From: Petrolisthes cinctipes
Lineage: Eukaryota; Arthropoda; Malacostraca; Decapoda; Porcellanidae
Length of the DNA: 64,000 nucleotides
Assembly (NCBI GenBank): GCA_033782935.1
Contig: JAWQEG010000487.1
Coordinates: 186,001 to 250,000 of the forward strand
Direction of reading: 5' to 3'
A program made the position numbers and the translations under genes. The notes beneath the pieces are model-generated. The model searched no databases. It was not told the DNA's origin and was given only the letters and a program-made list of their open reading frames with translations. The number at the start of each line of letters is the position of its first letter. Positions within the stretch are counted from its first letter, which is position 1. Of the stretch, positions 20,206-33,179 are shown piece after piece.

Positions 20206-23011
20206 ACTCAAAATGTTCACTCCAAGTGATAACATAATAATACGGGTACCCGATCGAAACTTCACACAGTCATATCTTTAGTAGGCAATAAATAAGCTTA
20301 TAATAAAGAATAATTTTACCAGGCGGTTGATATTGTTTATGTAAAGAGAATAAAGAGATTGGTAAAAAGTGAGCAAAAAACCCAACATCCAAAATAAAAC
20401 CAATCAATATCTCTGGAACATCAACAATTTCCTCTTCCTAGTAATATTATCCCTACTACTGATGGTAATATACTATAAGCAATTACAAACGCAAACTCTG
20501 ATCGGTTTCCAATGAAATATAATATTTTTTCTTACAGATGTGGCCCAAATCAACCTATATAACGGTTTTCATGTCTATATTCGTGCGGCTACAAGCTCCG
20601 ACGAAGTGCATAACGCAGGTAAAGATGACGTCTTAAAATCCGAGAGCTCTCGTTTCCAATTTTATCAAACAGTTGAAAAGAAAAAGGAAATAATAAATTA
20701 TTGGTGATGAACGATATGATCACTATTTCTTTACAGGATATCTGAATTATTTCGTAAATTTTCTGCCATTGAGCAGTGGGTACAGATAAGGTACTTAATG
20801 ATACACTAGTTTTGTTTGACAGGTATCACACGAATGAATGTACCTATTTAAATGCATTATATTCTGTAATGTCCTTTCACCATTGGGCGCCCTAGAAATG
20901 AATTCAGCGACTCAGGTAATATTGCTCGCTTATTATACAAAACAATAATGGCTTACAGCCATCATCACAGCTCAGAGCGTGATTTAGATAATTTTTAAGT
21001 GAAATTTCATGAGCACTATTTGGTACTGCTTAGATAGTGGTATACAAGCATTATCCCATCAATAAAATGTTGCGGGACAAACCGTTGCAAATCAAGATAA
21101 GATAGAGTAACAGGTATATACTGAATTAGAGTGCAAATAATTACACAGAAACCACATACGATTAATGTAGCTTTGCATGATCAACAAATGAAAAGAACTT
21201 CATATATGGAATAATCACATCATATTTTTAGGCTTCTATTTATTTCTGTGAGTTGGCTGGAAAATGAATTGCAGACAAGGAACTTAGAGAGGAATGCCAA
21301 CCATTTATTAAGAGAGTATTTACTGCAAGTAAGGTAAGATTAACTCACAATCATTACCACTCCAACAGCTACGAAATGTAATGGTACAATCAATGATGAA
21401 ATACCATCTTACTTATTATCTTCATACACCTACTTGGTATATTATTATACAGTCATGCATAATATTTTAACACAAGATCATATCCTCATTATTATTCCCA
21501 TAAAAGGTAAAATGTTATTCACAAGCTACGTACTTCAACAATTCCCAATGAAAATAGAAGTAATCCTTTAATATTCGATTTTCATCCAATAAGTATTATA
21601 CTTAGTGATGATGTCATCAGTGACACACAACTCCTCAAGTGCCATGTTGCATGTCTTCATTTATATGTTTATCCTACAAATTTATTTCCATTTAAGTCTC
21701 CAAATGATGCAAAATCTCTACTTGCTTGGAATCAAAGTAATACTAATCAAGCACTATATGCATGTACATTCATATCTATTACTAATCAAACTCTCTTTCA
21801 TCATCAATTTTTATTTTCACTATCTATACTTACCTGCTGATACATAATTCACATTAAGTTGCCCTAATCACCCTACACATGGATTAGTTTAAGGCTACTA
21901 TAAAGAAGCAGACTCATAGGAAATACGATCAAAGGAAATCGTTACCTTGCCTAATAAACATAATTTGCTTGAAAACATGACACAATCTTTTCCACCTTTC
22001 AACATATTTCATTTAAAGTTGACTTGTTTACCATCTCCTAATTATCAGTTGTTTCAGAAAAAATGAAACTATTAAGTTACTCAATGAGAATAGGATTCAA
22101 ACATCCTTATTTTATAATTTGATTCCTCCATATATTAATCAAAATCAAACTTGATACCAATGTTTATTATCCAATGTATTATCTTTCTAACATGTACTAT
22201 AATATTTATATATTGTATAAGACAGTCTAAAATACTATTTTTCTATTGTATAAGAAAGAACTATTGAGGTATCTTGTATTGAAAAGAATAAGACTGTTAT
22301 TTCACAGCCTCAACATAGCAACACAACTCCCCCCTCATTAATGTGTGAAGCATAGGTTAGCTTATATACACACAATAACATGCACCTAGCTAAACACATT
22401 AATTTTAAGATGATTTTTATGTAACAATGTATTCAAGTTCATGTATTAATATTCATGTATTGATGGTACTGTCTATGTTATTTTTAAGCATACGGTGTGC
22501 CAATGTCTTAATGTCTATTTTTATGTTCATATTTAAGTGTTTAGTGTTAATATCTTAGTTATCATGTACCCTACCAACATTGTGTACTGGCCTTCTATTA
22601 AATAAAGCATAAAGCATTAACGCATGGAGGCCAGGCTGGTAGCGGACTGAGCGATGTACACCGTATAAGCCATTAAGAACAGGTAGAAGAATAGGGTCAC
22701 CAAAACACCATAAATTTACCTACCTGCATCCAACTTAGACCATTAACACAGACATGTAACTTCCCTACCTTATTTTCCCAGTGCTCTCAGGTAATACCGG
22801 ATGTTTGTACTTTCACTCACAAAGGAGAGTAAGAGAGAGAGAGAGATAGAGAGAGTTTAACTAATAGGTAAGATACCTACACTGACTCCCTAGGGGCTAT
22901 AAACTGTCTCCATAAGAGAGAGACACAATCATATAAGACAAGGCACACCAATATAATTCCCTGTATAGATATAAGTATATATTAATAAATTAAGCCTTAA
23001 GAAACTTGTGA
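20206..23011. other. AT-rich sequence without recognised genes
   Basis: I see no domain-bearing frame on either strand. Element X may extend here as badly decayed sequence, but no env or LTR motif could be confirmed. A GA-rich stretch lies near 22,830-22,860. AATAAAGCATAAAGC near 22,600 resembles a poly(A) region but has no gene attached. Confidence 0.5.
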
Positions 23012-23263
23012 AGTCAATTACCTAAGAACAGCACAACGCCGAGCTCGCTACCTAATACAACAACAACAACTACTACTACTACAACTCCAAAACAAAGTAC
23101 TGTATTAGATCCTGAACGAGTTAAAGCCTTAGAGGACTGGTACAATATTATAAATACTATCTCCATCTCATCAACTCACGACAATACGCCTGGTGAACGA
23201 CTGGACAACTACCCATGTGTACCCATGGTGGACGACTATCCCAGCTTACACCAACAATATTAA
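23012..23263 (+). other. Unassigned open frame with Thr run
   Basis: After a TGA at 23,009 the frame stays open for 83 codons to TAA TAG. It starts without an ATG and has a run of ten Thr from ACA/ACT repeats, then VLDPERVKALEDWYN and VPMVDDYPSLHQQY at its end. I do not recognise it. It could be the last exon of a gene, part of a decayed element, or chance. The acidic, well-formed end and double stop are why it is listed. Confidence 0.25.
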
Positions 23264-24396
23264 TAGTCAGTAGTGTATGTACATAAATTTAACAATTACA
23301 TTAAACATATTAACACCCACCACATTAGGGTACGGTAACTATAAATATAATCTCATTATCTCCTCATTTACAAATTATATGCATTCACAACAAAGCACTA
23401 TTATGTGTATGCCATCGCGTATATACTAGATTTGTTAACTCCACACTCCCGTGAGGCCAACCTATCGTTGCCAACATTGGACGAGATAATAACCCTGAAA
23501 TTCTAGTAGTGAGCTCCGCTCGCTCGAACCATTCACTGTGGGAGGAAAAAGTAAGGAGTAATTTGAGGAGGGTATAGAGGGGGAGGGTGCCTGTACAAGA
23601 AAGGTAAGAAACTATTCTTGAGGTGAGAGATGAGTGGCATATTTAATAAAAGTAAGAATATACACCCAGTTATCAATTATTTTTATACTGACATTCGTGT
23701 CAATTATGAAGATCGTTCAAAGTTAGATATTTTTTTAATATGATGTAACACAAAAACAAAAGGTAACATTATTGTATACTTTATTCGTAATGTGTTCAAT
23801 GGTTATTATCAAGCACTAAGCGCTGAATAATACTTACACAATAACTGCTTAAGAATCATGAACCAGAATGCTTTTTATTAAATGAAACAAATGTGAATAT
23901 CTTCATAATGCATGTGGCAAATGTTGATACTGTAGTGATCCAAGCACATATCCCATTCTCCATTTCCCATGCTCTATGGTGTGCGTACGCATCTTAGTCG
24001 TCATTTGTTCCGCCAACGCGTGGAACCTTTAATCCGGCACAGCTCCTCAAGCACACCTGGCTGACTCAGTAGCGTACACAGCTCTCTCCCCTTGCCTACC
24101 ACCACACACTACCACAAGCCAAGAAACAGCAAGACCAGCGCTCTCCACACTACGTACACAGCGATATCCAGACGTCCTTGTCAGTAGGCAAGCGGGGAGG
24201 CTATCCATCACGTTGCTTGGTTCACATATTCCTGTGCTACTTCCACTCTGTGTTATACTAAATAAACTGTACTTTGTATACGAGTCTGATGTTCACCTCC
24301 AACTAGTAACTAGTCTCCTTGACTGTTATAATACCACTATACTTATAGCACACACTTCCATATCCCCCGTATCTAGTGTTACCTAATAGTTGTTTT
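23264..24396. other. Mostly unassigned; possible solo LTR at about 23,937-24,356
   Basis: No coding signal. A segment beginning TGTAGTGATCC and ending TATAGCACACA contains AAATAAACTGTACTTTG, an LTR-like poly(A) region, and starts with the same TGTAGTG as the Gypsy LTRs here. I could not define a target duplication, so this is only a candidate. Confidence 0.3.
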
Positions 24397-24945
24397 TATT
24401 GATGTTTTCCTGGGGCAGAATGGCCAGGAAATGTTGGGGAGGAGGGTCTCAGCATTGTTGTGAGCAAACTTTCGAGCCATTGGGGCTGCTTTTTAAAACG
24501 AGTTGCGACGTGGGGGATGACGGCGACCAGTGCTCGGTCTCCTCATCTGCCCGGTTGGGGGTAGCTCTTGGCTAGTAGGGCCCTTCCTAAAATAATAATA
24601 GTTATATTGATATCAATAAACCTCCTTCTATTCCTCGGGCGGTTGTCGACCAGGCCCTCGAGATGCCACTCTCTGGTTGTGGTAGTGATGGTTTTCAGAA
24701 GGCTGGGGCTCGTTCTCCCCATGCAATTGTTACAAACACAAGGGGACCCGGAAGGTCAGATGTTGTGTCGTCAAAGCCTGCTATCGGTCTGGATACTTTA
24801 ATGTTGACTGATGTATTTGCATCTCTCTCTTATGGTGCCATTCACTCCTTTTTTTTAGCATATTTGAATAGTTCTCCATATCCGTCTCAGTTATGACAGT
24901 GACTGCTATATCCAATCGGTGCTATATTACTTAAAATACTAATGG
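24397..24945 (+). pseudogene. LINE copy 2: 5' UTR end and ORF1 start
   Basis: Matches about 660-1,160 of copy 1: the leader strings CAAACTTTCGAGCCATTGGG and TAGCTCTTGGCTAGTAGGG, then ORF1 starting RAVVDQALEMPLSG and LDTLMLTDVFASLSYGAIHS. It loses similarity after about 24,945. This is an old fragment. Confidence 0.8.
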
Positions 24946-25500
24946 TGCTGCATATCATTCTACCCATTATCTATCTAATTCTCCATTTGTTTGTGTATCT
25001 ACTGATAATCTATCTATCAATCTTCTATGTGTGTTTATTTGTTTGTCTGTCTCTCTCTCATTCTCTCTGACCCTTCCCTTGGAGCATATTTTGAAGGTGG
25101 ACGCTAAGTTATGAGAATCATGTAGTTTCACTAAGAAACACACAAATAGTTACCGCAGATCACGGCAATGCACAAAGATACACACACACACCACACAACA
25201 TACACTAGGCATTTTATAAGGACGAGACACTCAAACCACACGCCCTGTACGTGGAATCCCTTTGATTAAGAATACACAAGTATACCATGTAAAAAAAAAA
25301 AAAAACGGACGTGTTTTCTGAGATGAGTATGAGACTGCAGTCCTGGTTGGACTGAGGCAAGCACCCATCACGGATAGCGGATCGCCCCGATACCCTACGT
25401 CACAGACTAACTCACCCCCCCCCCCCCCCGGTGGGAGGTCGTGGCACGAAACGGTTTGACCAGGTATTCCTCGGCCTTGGTACGGGCAATCCTATGGGTG
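24946..25500. other. Unrelated or highly diverged filler within LINE copy 2
   Basis: Contains short repeats (CTATCTAT, CACACACA, a run of A, a run of C) and no recognisable domain. It replaces the rest of ORF1 and the start of ORF2 between the two recognisable parts of the degenerate LINE. Confidence 0.45.
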
Positions 25501-28500
25501 TTTTTTTTTTTTTTAGCTTCTTTTATAGAGGATGACACATTTTCATAGCCCTCTGACATTTCCCTCTGCTTACTCAGTGCACTGTTAGATTTTACTTGGA
25601 ATGTGTTACCTGATTTATATGGTAGTGGTCATTTTCCTATACACCTCGAAAATAACAGGCATGAACCACAGTCTCGTATTCCTCGGTGAAGATTAGAGAA
25701 GGCTAACTGGTGGTTTTTTAAAAGAGCTTACTTTTTCGGTCTTTTCTGTTGCAGATTTTAGTAGCTCTGTCGAGGCTTTGACGAACTTGACCGACATGCT
25801 CCACTCTGCTGCTCTCAACTCTGTCCCTAAAACTTCTGGCCACTTTCCCAAACGTCCTGTCCTTTGGTGGTTACCAGTATACATCACTGCTCTGTGGGAG
25901 AAGCGGGCTACTTTTTCTCGCCTTTGTCACAATCGTGGGACCCTATTGTTTAGAGGATATCCAACGGGCACAGGCTCAGGCAAGACGAGTTTTAAAAGAG
26001 GCACAACAGGGTTTTTAGAAGACCTATCTGTCTTTGATTACTACAGAAACCCAAGTGTTCAAGAGATTCCGTAAGAGAGTGGGGAAGTTTTCTCCTATCC
26101 CCACACCCATCCTTAAGGTCAAAGGAGTTAAGATCACGGATGGTTTAACAATGGCTAACACTATGGCGGAGGTTTTTGCATGAGTCTCCAGCTATGACTC
26201 TCTAACAATGGCTCCCTGTATGTATTGACTGCAGTGATGTGGGCAATACCTTAAGGGTTTTGGCGCTCCTTCGGCCCCAGCCACTCCCTTTCAGTTCTTC
26301 AACTATCCATCTTTTCATTTTATTACCTTCCTGCTTACTGTCACACCTCTCTATCACCATTCTCTGGCGCTATATGACTTCGCTGTTGCGGCGCCTAATA
26401 TCAATCAATTAATCGACCACTGGCTGTTAGTCATGAGTTGGGAGCCCAGGAACGCAGTGCCCTGGATTTTTCGAGGCAGGAGGATGAAAGTTGTAATCAT
26501 ATAATTATACACCCTGAGAGACCTGCACTCTGCTCTCTTTGCGAAGATACATCTCCTGGGCCAGACAACATCCCGTATGCCATGTTGCATCACATGGGTG
26601 AGGAGGCGATCTTATTTCTTCTAGCTTTGATAACAGAATCTAGCAGGAGGGCAAATAAATCTTCCTTCTGGGTGGAGAATTGCTACCATCCTTCCTTTTC
26701 CAAAGCCAGACAAAGACTCCTTAATTACCGAGCTATACCCTTGAGCTCCTGTCCCTGCAAACTACTTTCTGATACTGGGTGGTTTCCTGTTTCTGTCCCA
26801 GTCTGGCTCTCATAAACCCTGTTCCACTACATATGCTCTGGTCAGGTTAGAAATTGCTGCTTGTGAGGGTTTTGCACGACATCAACACCTGGTGTGTGTA
26901 TTCTTCGATTTACAGAAAGTCTATGATATATCATGGCAATATGGTATGGCATCCTGCAGCCACTCCATGCCTATAGCCTGTGGGGTGGTCTTCTGTTCTT
27001 TCTTAAGGAGTTTCTCATTGGTTGCAGTTTTTGTGTGAGGTTTGGGACAATCCTCTCTGAACCCCCAGCACAGGACAAGGACGTCCCCCAGTAAAGCGCC
27101 TTCAGTGTCACATTATTTGCATTGGCAATTAACGCTATTGCCTCATCCTATCCGGACGGTATAGCCAACTCGATGTCACTTCCCATATGTCAGTGGCAAA
27201 GCAGCGCATGCAGCTTGCCCTCAACAGGGTGTCGCACTGGGCTGGTTCTCATGGTTTTCGCTTCTCTCCCACCAAGACTGCTGCCTCCGGGGCGTCCACC
27301 CAGATCCAGACTTTTCCATGTGTGGTCATCGGATACATATGTTGAGAAGACTTACATGTTGGGTCTACTCTTTGACAGATGTCTGACTTGGGTTCGCCAT
27401 CTCCGTCAACTAAAGATCTCTTGCCTCCAGGCTCTCAACATGTTGAGGGTCAAGGCTTTCTATCTGTTGATGGACTTTGGCCATACGTCCTGGGGGCCTA
27501 TAACATGCTATTATTAGGTAGAAACTCGACTATGGATGCGAGGTGTATTCCTCTACCACTGCCCGTCTTAGAGTTTTAGACCCTATTCATCATGCAAGGG
27601 TATGTCTGGCAATCAGAGCCTTCAGGTCAAACCAAATTTCCCAGTCTCCTGGTGGACGCTGATGAGCCACCTCTTGATTTCAATCGCCAGTACTTGATGG
27701 TTCGTAGTTAGCATCACATACATTGACTTCCTGACTCCCTTCCCTGCTTGGCGGTGTCATCTTATATCATGTCTCAGTACTACCTCTGACATCCTCGCAT
27801 GCCATGGCCCTTTGGCTTCTAGGTCAGAAGACAATGGAGGAGTTTGGCATTGCTGACTTCCAGATTTGTCCTGTGCGGGTCCCCAAAGTGGCTCCATATC
27901 TTCTCCTAGAAGTCCACTCCTGCATTTGCTTTCCAGACAAGAAGGAATCTCTACCTCCTCCAGTGGCTCGCTCCCTCTTTTTAGAACATGCTTCAAATTA
28001 CAGGGGGTCCCTCCCTGTGTACACTGATGGGTCAAAGTCTGTTGCTGGAGTCAGTTTTGGGGCTGTCTTTCCCGAATTTTGTAGAGCTCTAGGCCAAGTT
28101 ATATGCTTTCCAAGTACTTTTTACTCACCCACAACCTTCTTTTACCATTTTTAGCAATATCTGTAGTGCCTTGCAGGCCTTGGGCTGATGCCCTGGATAA
28201 GGCTGTGGCTTCCAGTGTCCTCCTGCCTGGCGTCATCCAGTACCTGCTGCGGAACTTTGACCCTACACTGACGCTGCTGTTCGTTCCTGTTGGCAGTACA
28301 GATTGGACATCATTAGGGCTAACAAGCTCCATGGCATCCACTAGCATCTGGGTTTGTGGAGGTACAGCGCCTGTCCCACCGGTGAGAGATGGCTCTTGCC
28401 CATCTCTGCATTGGCCACTCACATTTGACCCATGGATTTTTAATGGAGAGGGCTCCCTCTCCCTAATGCGATGATGGTCTAATCCCCTTGACTGTGCGGC

Positions 28501-28680
28501 ATCTTTTTGTGGAGTGCCCCAGCCTTGGCGACCTTCGTCGTAGATACCTCTCCAAATACTAGGTGAGGAAAGGTTATTTATTAACTTATTACAGTATCTC
28601 CCAGGTGCTTGGGGTGTAGTCATGTTGTGTGGGAGGGTGCACCCTCCCTTTTGTGGAGAGGCTGCTCAAATTGCCAGCCC
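25501..28680 (+). pseudogene. LINE copy 2: degenerate ORF2
   Basis: Follows ORF2 of copies 1 and 3 from the end of the endonuclease (TGACATTTCCCTCTGCT near 25,560) through the linker (VPKTSGHFPKRPV), RT pieces (SPGPDNIPYAMLHHMGEEAI, LLFDRCLTWVRHLRQLKISC), the C-terminal RT region (ICPVRVPKVAPYLLLEV, PVYTDGSKSVAG) and a gapped RNase H (ADALDKAVAS). Stops, indels and deletions occur throughout, and the YVDD box is lost near 27,170. It is interrupted at 26,203-26,411 by the 3' end of a related LINE. Confidence 0.8.
26203..26411 (+). mobile_element. 5'-truncated LINE 3' end nested in LINE copy 2
   Basis: The host frame in copy 1 reads GACTCTCGACCTCTGGCTG. Here GACTCTC is separated from CGACCACTGGCTG by about 209 bases ending GTTGCGGCGCCTAATATCAA and TCAATTAAT. 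That end resembles the LINE copy 1 terminus (GCTGTTGCGCCGCCAAATG). The inner string ACTCCCTTTCAGTTCTTCAA recurs near 46,102. Confidence 0.65.
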
Positions 28681-28799
28681 ACTAACAAGGATTATAAAAA
28701 AAACAGGTAGAATTTAAATGGTCATAAGCAGAACAAGTTAGTTTTGATCAGTTATAACTTAAACTCACTACTGCTCCAATTCTTCGTTAATCAAATTAT

Positions 28800-29990
28800 A
28801 ACTTTCCTTTCACATTATAAACTGATGCTAGCACAGATGGCATGGGTTCCGTTCTTATGCAGGAAGACCTGCTAGGTCAATGGAAGGTAAATACTTACAC
28901 CAGCTGCTCGGTCAGTGACCCTGAGCGTAAATACAGTGTCACTCATATGGAGGCGTTGGCAGTAGTGTGGACACTAAAATGCATTAGGGATATAATTCTA
29001 GGTTATCCTATCATCATTTGCACAGATAATCAGCCTGTTTGTGGTCTCTTCAAGGAAGAAAATTAACGGGACGACTAGCTAGGAGGTATTTAATCACCTC
29101 ACAGTTTCAACCGGCCATCAAATTTTAAAAGAGTGGCAGATGCCTTGTCACGCAATGTATTGGCTGCCACTGTCACTTCCACCAGTAGAGAAGTTGATTT
29201 TTGTGTGGAGTGTGTTAAAACTAAACAGAAAATTGATAAACATTGGTCCCAAGTCATCTATGCTTTGGTTTAGGGTGACGAAAGGCACCTACCAGAATTA
29301 CCTATTCCTATGAGTATGTTTGAAGTAGACGATGACATTCTGTTTAAGAAACTAGACAATCAGAAAAACACTGTTTCACAAGTGGTAGTACCAGATACAC
29401 TCATAGAGACTGTCCTTATATTAATGCATGATTCTTCAAAATCTGGCAATCTAGAAAGATATCGTTATATAGCAACAACTAGACAAAATTATTACTGGCT
29501 CACTCTCCGCTTTGACGTGCAGAACCACATAAATTTGCAAGTAATGTCATGCTTATATAGGTACAAGTATGGGATTTGCCCTTATTCTAAATTACCCTAT
29601 CCATGAACAATTCTGGGATGTAGTAGGTATAGATATCTTAAGCTTACCTACGAGTCATCAAGGTTCAAAGTATTGTCTTGTGTGCGTAGATAATTTTTCA
29701 CGCTACCGTACGTGGTCTTATCTCCTTTAAATACGAAGACAGCAGAAAAAGTTGTACACAAGCCAAGAACTAACTAACTTTGCCAATGCGCTACGCCTAA
29801 AGTCATACTGTCAGACAATGGTAAAGAATTTCATAATAGTTTGTTACATAACATAATTATGTGACTAGTGTAATATTAAACAGACTTTCAATGCAGCACA
29901 TCATCTAGATAGTAACGGTCCTACAGAGAACAAAATAATAATATACTACTGACTGTCGACAAATATCCTTAATATAGTCTTGCTTTAGAG
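28800..29990 (+). pseudogene. Decayed Gypsy element Y: RNase H and integrase
   Basis: RNase H starts at ASTDGMGSVLMQ and continues KYSVTHMEALAVVWTL and ILGYPIIICTDNQP. ADALSRN-like sequence follows near 29,140. Integrase reads VDDDILFKKLDNQK, a zinc domain missing some ligands (MHDSSKSGNLERYRY), then the core with WDVVGIDILSLPTSHQGSKY, LSDNGKEFHN-like sequence near 29,815, and SNGPTENK near 29,915, so the three acidic positions can be traced. Frameshifts are common. It is the same family as X and matches it across the DIRS insertion point. Confidence 0.72.
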
Positions 29991-30056
29991 GACTACAAGC
30001 TAATAGAGAACTTCGAGAAAGATTCACTTGAGGAGTGGCACACTGCTTGCTTACAT

Positions 30057-30696
30057 TTGTATGTATGCCCTGCTTACTTGTTTACCTTCAGGCTAGCAGC
30101 AAAGTCACAATGTGAACTCTCATTTGTCATTCTTGATTCCTCACTCTCCACTTCATTTTGTACATATACACCCACTAGTAATGAGTCCATCTATCATGCA
30201 GACTTTGGGAAAAACCACTATTCTTACTATCAGGAGAAGACTAGTGTGACATTGATCTGCAGGGGGCAGGCAAATCATGTGTGGGTTGAAGGTATTACAT
30301 GGCTCCTGAACATTGTGAATTAAGGAATAACGACTTCCTCACTTTGCCACACCATCACCAACTAGCGTTTGTGACCACTCTCTCCACTGACTTACAGTAT
30401 CTTAACCTTGTGGTCAATATCTCTTTGGATAAAATTACTGTTGTTTCAGATAAGGCAAAGTTCATAAAAAATTAAATGACTCAAAGTTTACCTCCACTTT
30501 AGATACTTTGTTACCTGTGCACTTATCGAAGGAAGTTGTATTTCCTCTCTATATTATTTCTACACTAAGTTTGGTTGTTTGTACAATTGTGTTCACCTAG
30601 TGTATACGGAAGGTATATGCTAAATACAGACTACTGACTGCTCGCGAAAAGGAAGCAGCATTAAGGAGTATAACTGAGGAAGATGCAAATGCATAG
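30057..30696 (+). pseudogene. Env-like remnant of Gypsy element Y
   Basis: Follows the integrase by about 70-100 bases, so an N-terminal part is probably deleted. Two frames give HVWVEGITWLL and then RNNDFLTLPHHHQL. From 30,511 a frame with one internal stop reads a hydrophobic, membrane-spanning segment (FPLYIISTLSLVVCTIVF) followed by a basic and then acidic tail (IRKVYAKYR ... ITEEDANA) to a stop at 30,694. A single transmembrane helix and short tail at the end of a third ORF after pol is what an envelope protein of an env-bearing Gypsy element looks like. It is broken and non-functional. Confidence 0.5.
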
Positions 30697-32015
30697 GTTA
30701 GTTTACACAATTTCCCTTCACATTTAGAATAGGATGTATAAATAACTTCTTCATATTATGACATGTATTTTAGTTCTTAAGGAACATGTATGATTAAGGT
30801 AATAATCATTAATCACGGTAGTAATAATAATGAATAACTATGGAACTCATGTAGGCTAGCTACAAGAATAGAATGGCAGTGCCCGAACAATGTACCAGTT
30901 AAACTAAATATATTATATACTCAGAATCAATATCTCTTTATCACATGTAATCCTGTAAGTACACATACATAATAACTAGTTAGAATAAACTGCTATGATT
31001 AACGCTTGTGTATGACAGAGGAAGGCAACTGTGTATTCTGCCTCCAGACAAACACTAGTTCAGCATAGGAACCAAATTGTTTGGGAGATATGGAGTTGGA
31101 TCACAAGGTCATACAGGAATTCCATACAGTTTTTCACATCCGACAGCTCAGCATCCCACAAAATCATAAGAATATAGATTCATTCTTATCCCAGTCTCCA
31201 CAAGGGTAACAACTCTTACCTCAGTGTCGCTCTAGCTGTACAAGACATTTATAATAGTCTCAATAAAATCTCAAACACAACCAGATCAGCTCTTAATTGT
31301 ATACCTCGTATCTTCTGTGAATTATCACTACCCACACCAAGAATATTGGCAGAAAACAAACAAACTAATAAATTATGGAAAGTCAGTGTTTTTTAGGGGG
31401 CTCTAATTAATACCAAACCACGTTAAAAGATATTGAAGCTCCGATAATGTATAGACTGCTCTGCTTGGCACTGAAAATTATGAAATACACGTACACACAC
31501 CCTCATATCCATAAAACACTCCTCAGCGATATCACCTCTCACTGTATGTGTACATACACTCATCATTATGTTAGGTATATCAATGCAATAACAGAATTTA
31601 CAGTGTACAGCATTATATACTGTACTGTATATAGTATAGTTAGCACTGTTTGGTTAGGTTAGGCCTAGATTAAACCAACTCGAATAAGCTCCCGAAGCCG
31701 TCATGATTCAGCGAACTGTCTAAAATTGGGGACCTAGGAGCCGAATTTCAGAATTTTATCCATTGCTACAACCTATTGCGTGTTGTACTGCGGTGGATCT
31801 GCAGTGTATCACGAATGTTCCAGGGAAGCCCCCGACACTGGTACAACTAATTTATAACTGTCATTTTAACGTTTTTTTTTTTTTTTTTTTTGCCGGCGGC
31901 ACATACCAGCGGTTTATCTGCGGAATGGCGCAGGTGCATCGACTTACATAAAAATGCCAATTTGAGTATACATTCGAAAATGCTAACATTTTCCCTATAA
32001 TACTGAGATGGTATT
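30697..32015. other. Unassigned AT-rich sequence
   Basis: No domain-bearing frame. The LTR of element Y may lie here but I could not delimit it. A T-run lies at about 31,872-31,892. Confidence 0.45.
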
Positions 32016-32345
32016 TCAGCTTCTGGCTAGCACAGTGCTAGAGTCTGCGGCTGCAATCCTGCGGCCCAGCGTTCGATCCTTGCTCGGGACACGATAAAAA
32101 TCTTTCTCTGATGCCAGAGGTTACCACCCCTGTGAGCAGGGGGTGGGGGGTTTGAGTCAGCTGTCTGAGGTCTTCATGCTTACGCAGCCATAGCCGAGGC
32201 TGACTCGGGTCTCACGTGGGTGGAGGTCTTTGGGCCACTCATCATCCTTGTGATGCGTGCTATAGTTGTGTGTCATACACACAGTGTGTGCTACACTCTG
32301 TCCCATTGACTGCCACTCATTGGCGGACCTTTAACCTTTATGGTA
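32016..32345 (+). mobile_element. tRNA-derived SINE
   Basis: The head has a box A-like TAGCACAGTGCTAGAG near 32,029 and a box B-like GTTCGATCC near 32,071, the spacing expected of a polymerase III promoter. A body of about 250 bases follows with GAGGCTGACTCGGGTCTCAC and GTCATACACACAGTGTGTGC. It does not fold as a real tRNA beyond the boxes. No clear target duplication found. Confidence 0.6.
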
Positions 32346-32700
32346 CTAGATAATAACCTCCCCAATAATTTAATGTTTCTGGGAATAATTGCATCTGAAT
32401 GATTAGGATTTAGTGGTTATTACCGGTAATTGATGATTTTGGTTACTGGTTGAAAATCATTCTAATCAATTATTTTTTTAGTTGCTGATTACTGTGTAAT
32501 TGATTATTGATAACTGTATATATCAGTGTACAGTACATTTATAGCATTATAATTGAGTAGTAATTAAAAAAATGAATTACTTACATATACTTCTACCATA
32601 ATGATTATCTTGTTTTTATTTTATACAATATATATCATGAGATACATGGCTTTGTTTGCTTACATAATAATACGTAGCGATACGTATTGGCATTTCTTAG
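32346..32700. other. AT-rich spacer
   Basis: Low-complexity AT sequence with GATTATTACTGG-like near-repeats and no coding signal. Confidence 0.5.
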
Positions 32701-32921
32701 CAGTAGCCTACATTTTTACATCTGTAAATATAGGCTACTGTGGTTGTTTATTATATACAAAGCTATAGTAGGCTGTGTCATCACGTGACCTCGGATGTTC
32801 TTGGATGCTGGGAGCGGCCTTGTCATCACATGATGTCGGATGTTCTTGCGGGCGACAAAGGAGCGGCTAGGTGATACTACGGCAGTTAACAAAGGAGCAG
32901 GCCAGGATGGCACTGCTACAG
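32701..32921 (-). repeat. Gypsy-2 3' LTR, start and partial extent
   Basis: On the minus strand TGTAGCAGTGCC follows the purine tract directly, like TGTAGTG in Gypsy-1. The sequence includes two diverged copies of a unit with AAGAACATCCGA and CATGTGATGACAAGGCCGC or CACGTGATGACACAGCC. The far end of the LTR is not defined. Confidence 0.55.
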
Positions 32922-32933
32922 TACCCCTCCTCA
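32922..32933 (-). promoter_or_regulatory. Gypsy-2 polypurine tract
   Basis: GAGGAGGGGTAC on the minus strand, directly upstream of the LTR start. Confidence 0.6.
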
Positions 32934-33179
32934 CCCATGAAGTGTTTAGGAAAGAAGGGAGGACATAATACATACATGCTATATAATACAAACAAAATAA
33001 ATAAATAGGTGTAGTACAGAAGTGTACGGGTAGGGATGATGCAAGTGTGTGTGGTTTAATAATAGGTCATGTGTGTGGCTGGAAGCGTGAGGAGTAGGTG
33101 AGTGACTGCGTTGTGCAAAATGGACACATATTTGCTGGGCCGCCTTATGGCGGGACCATAGCAGGCTCGTCATCCCGTA

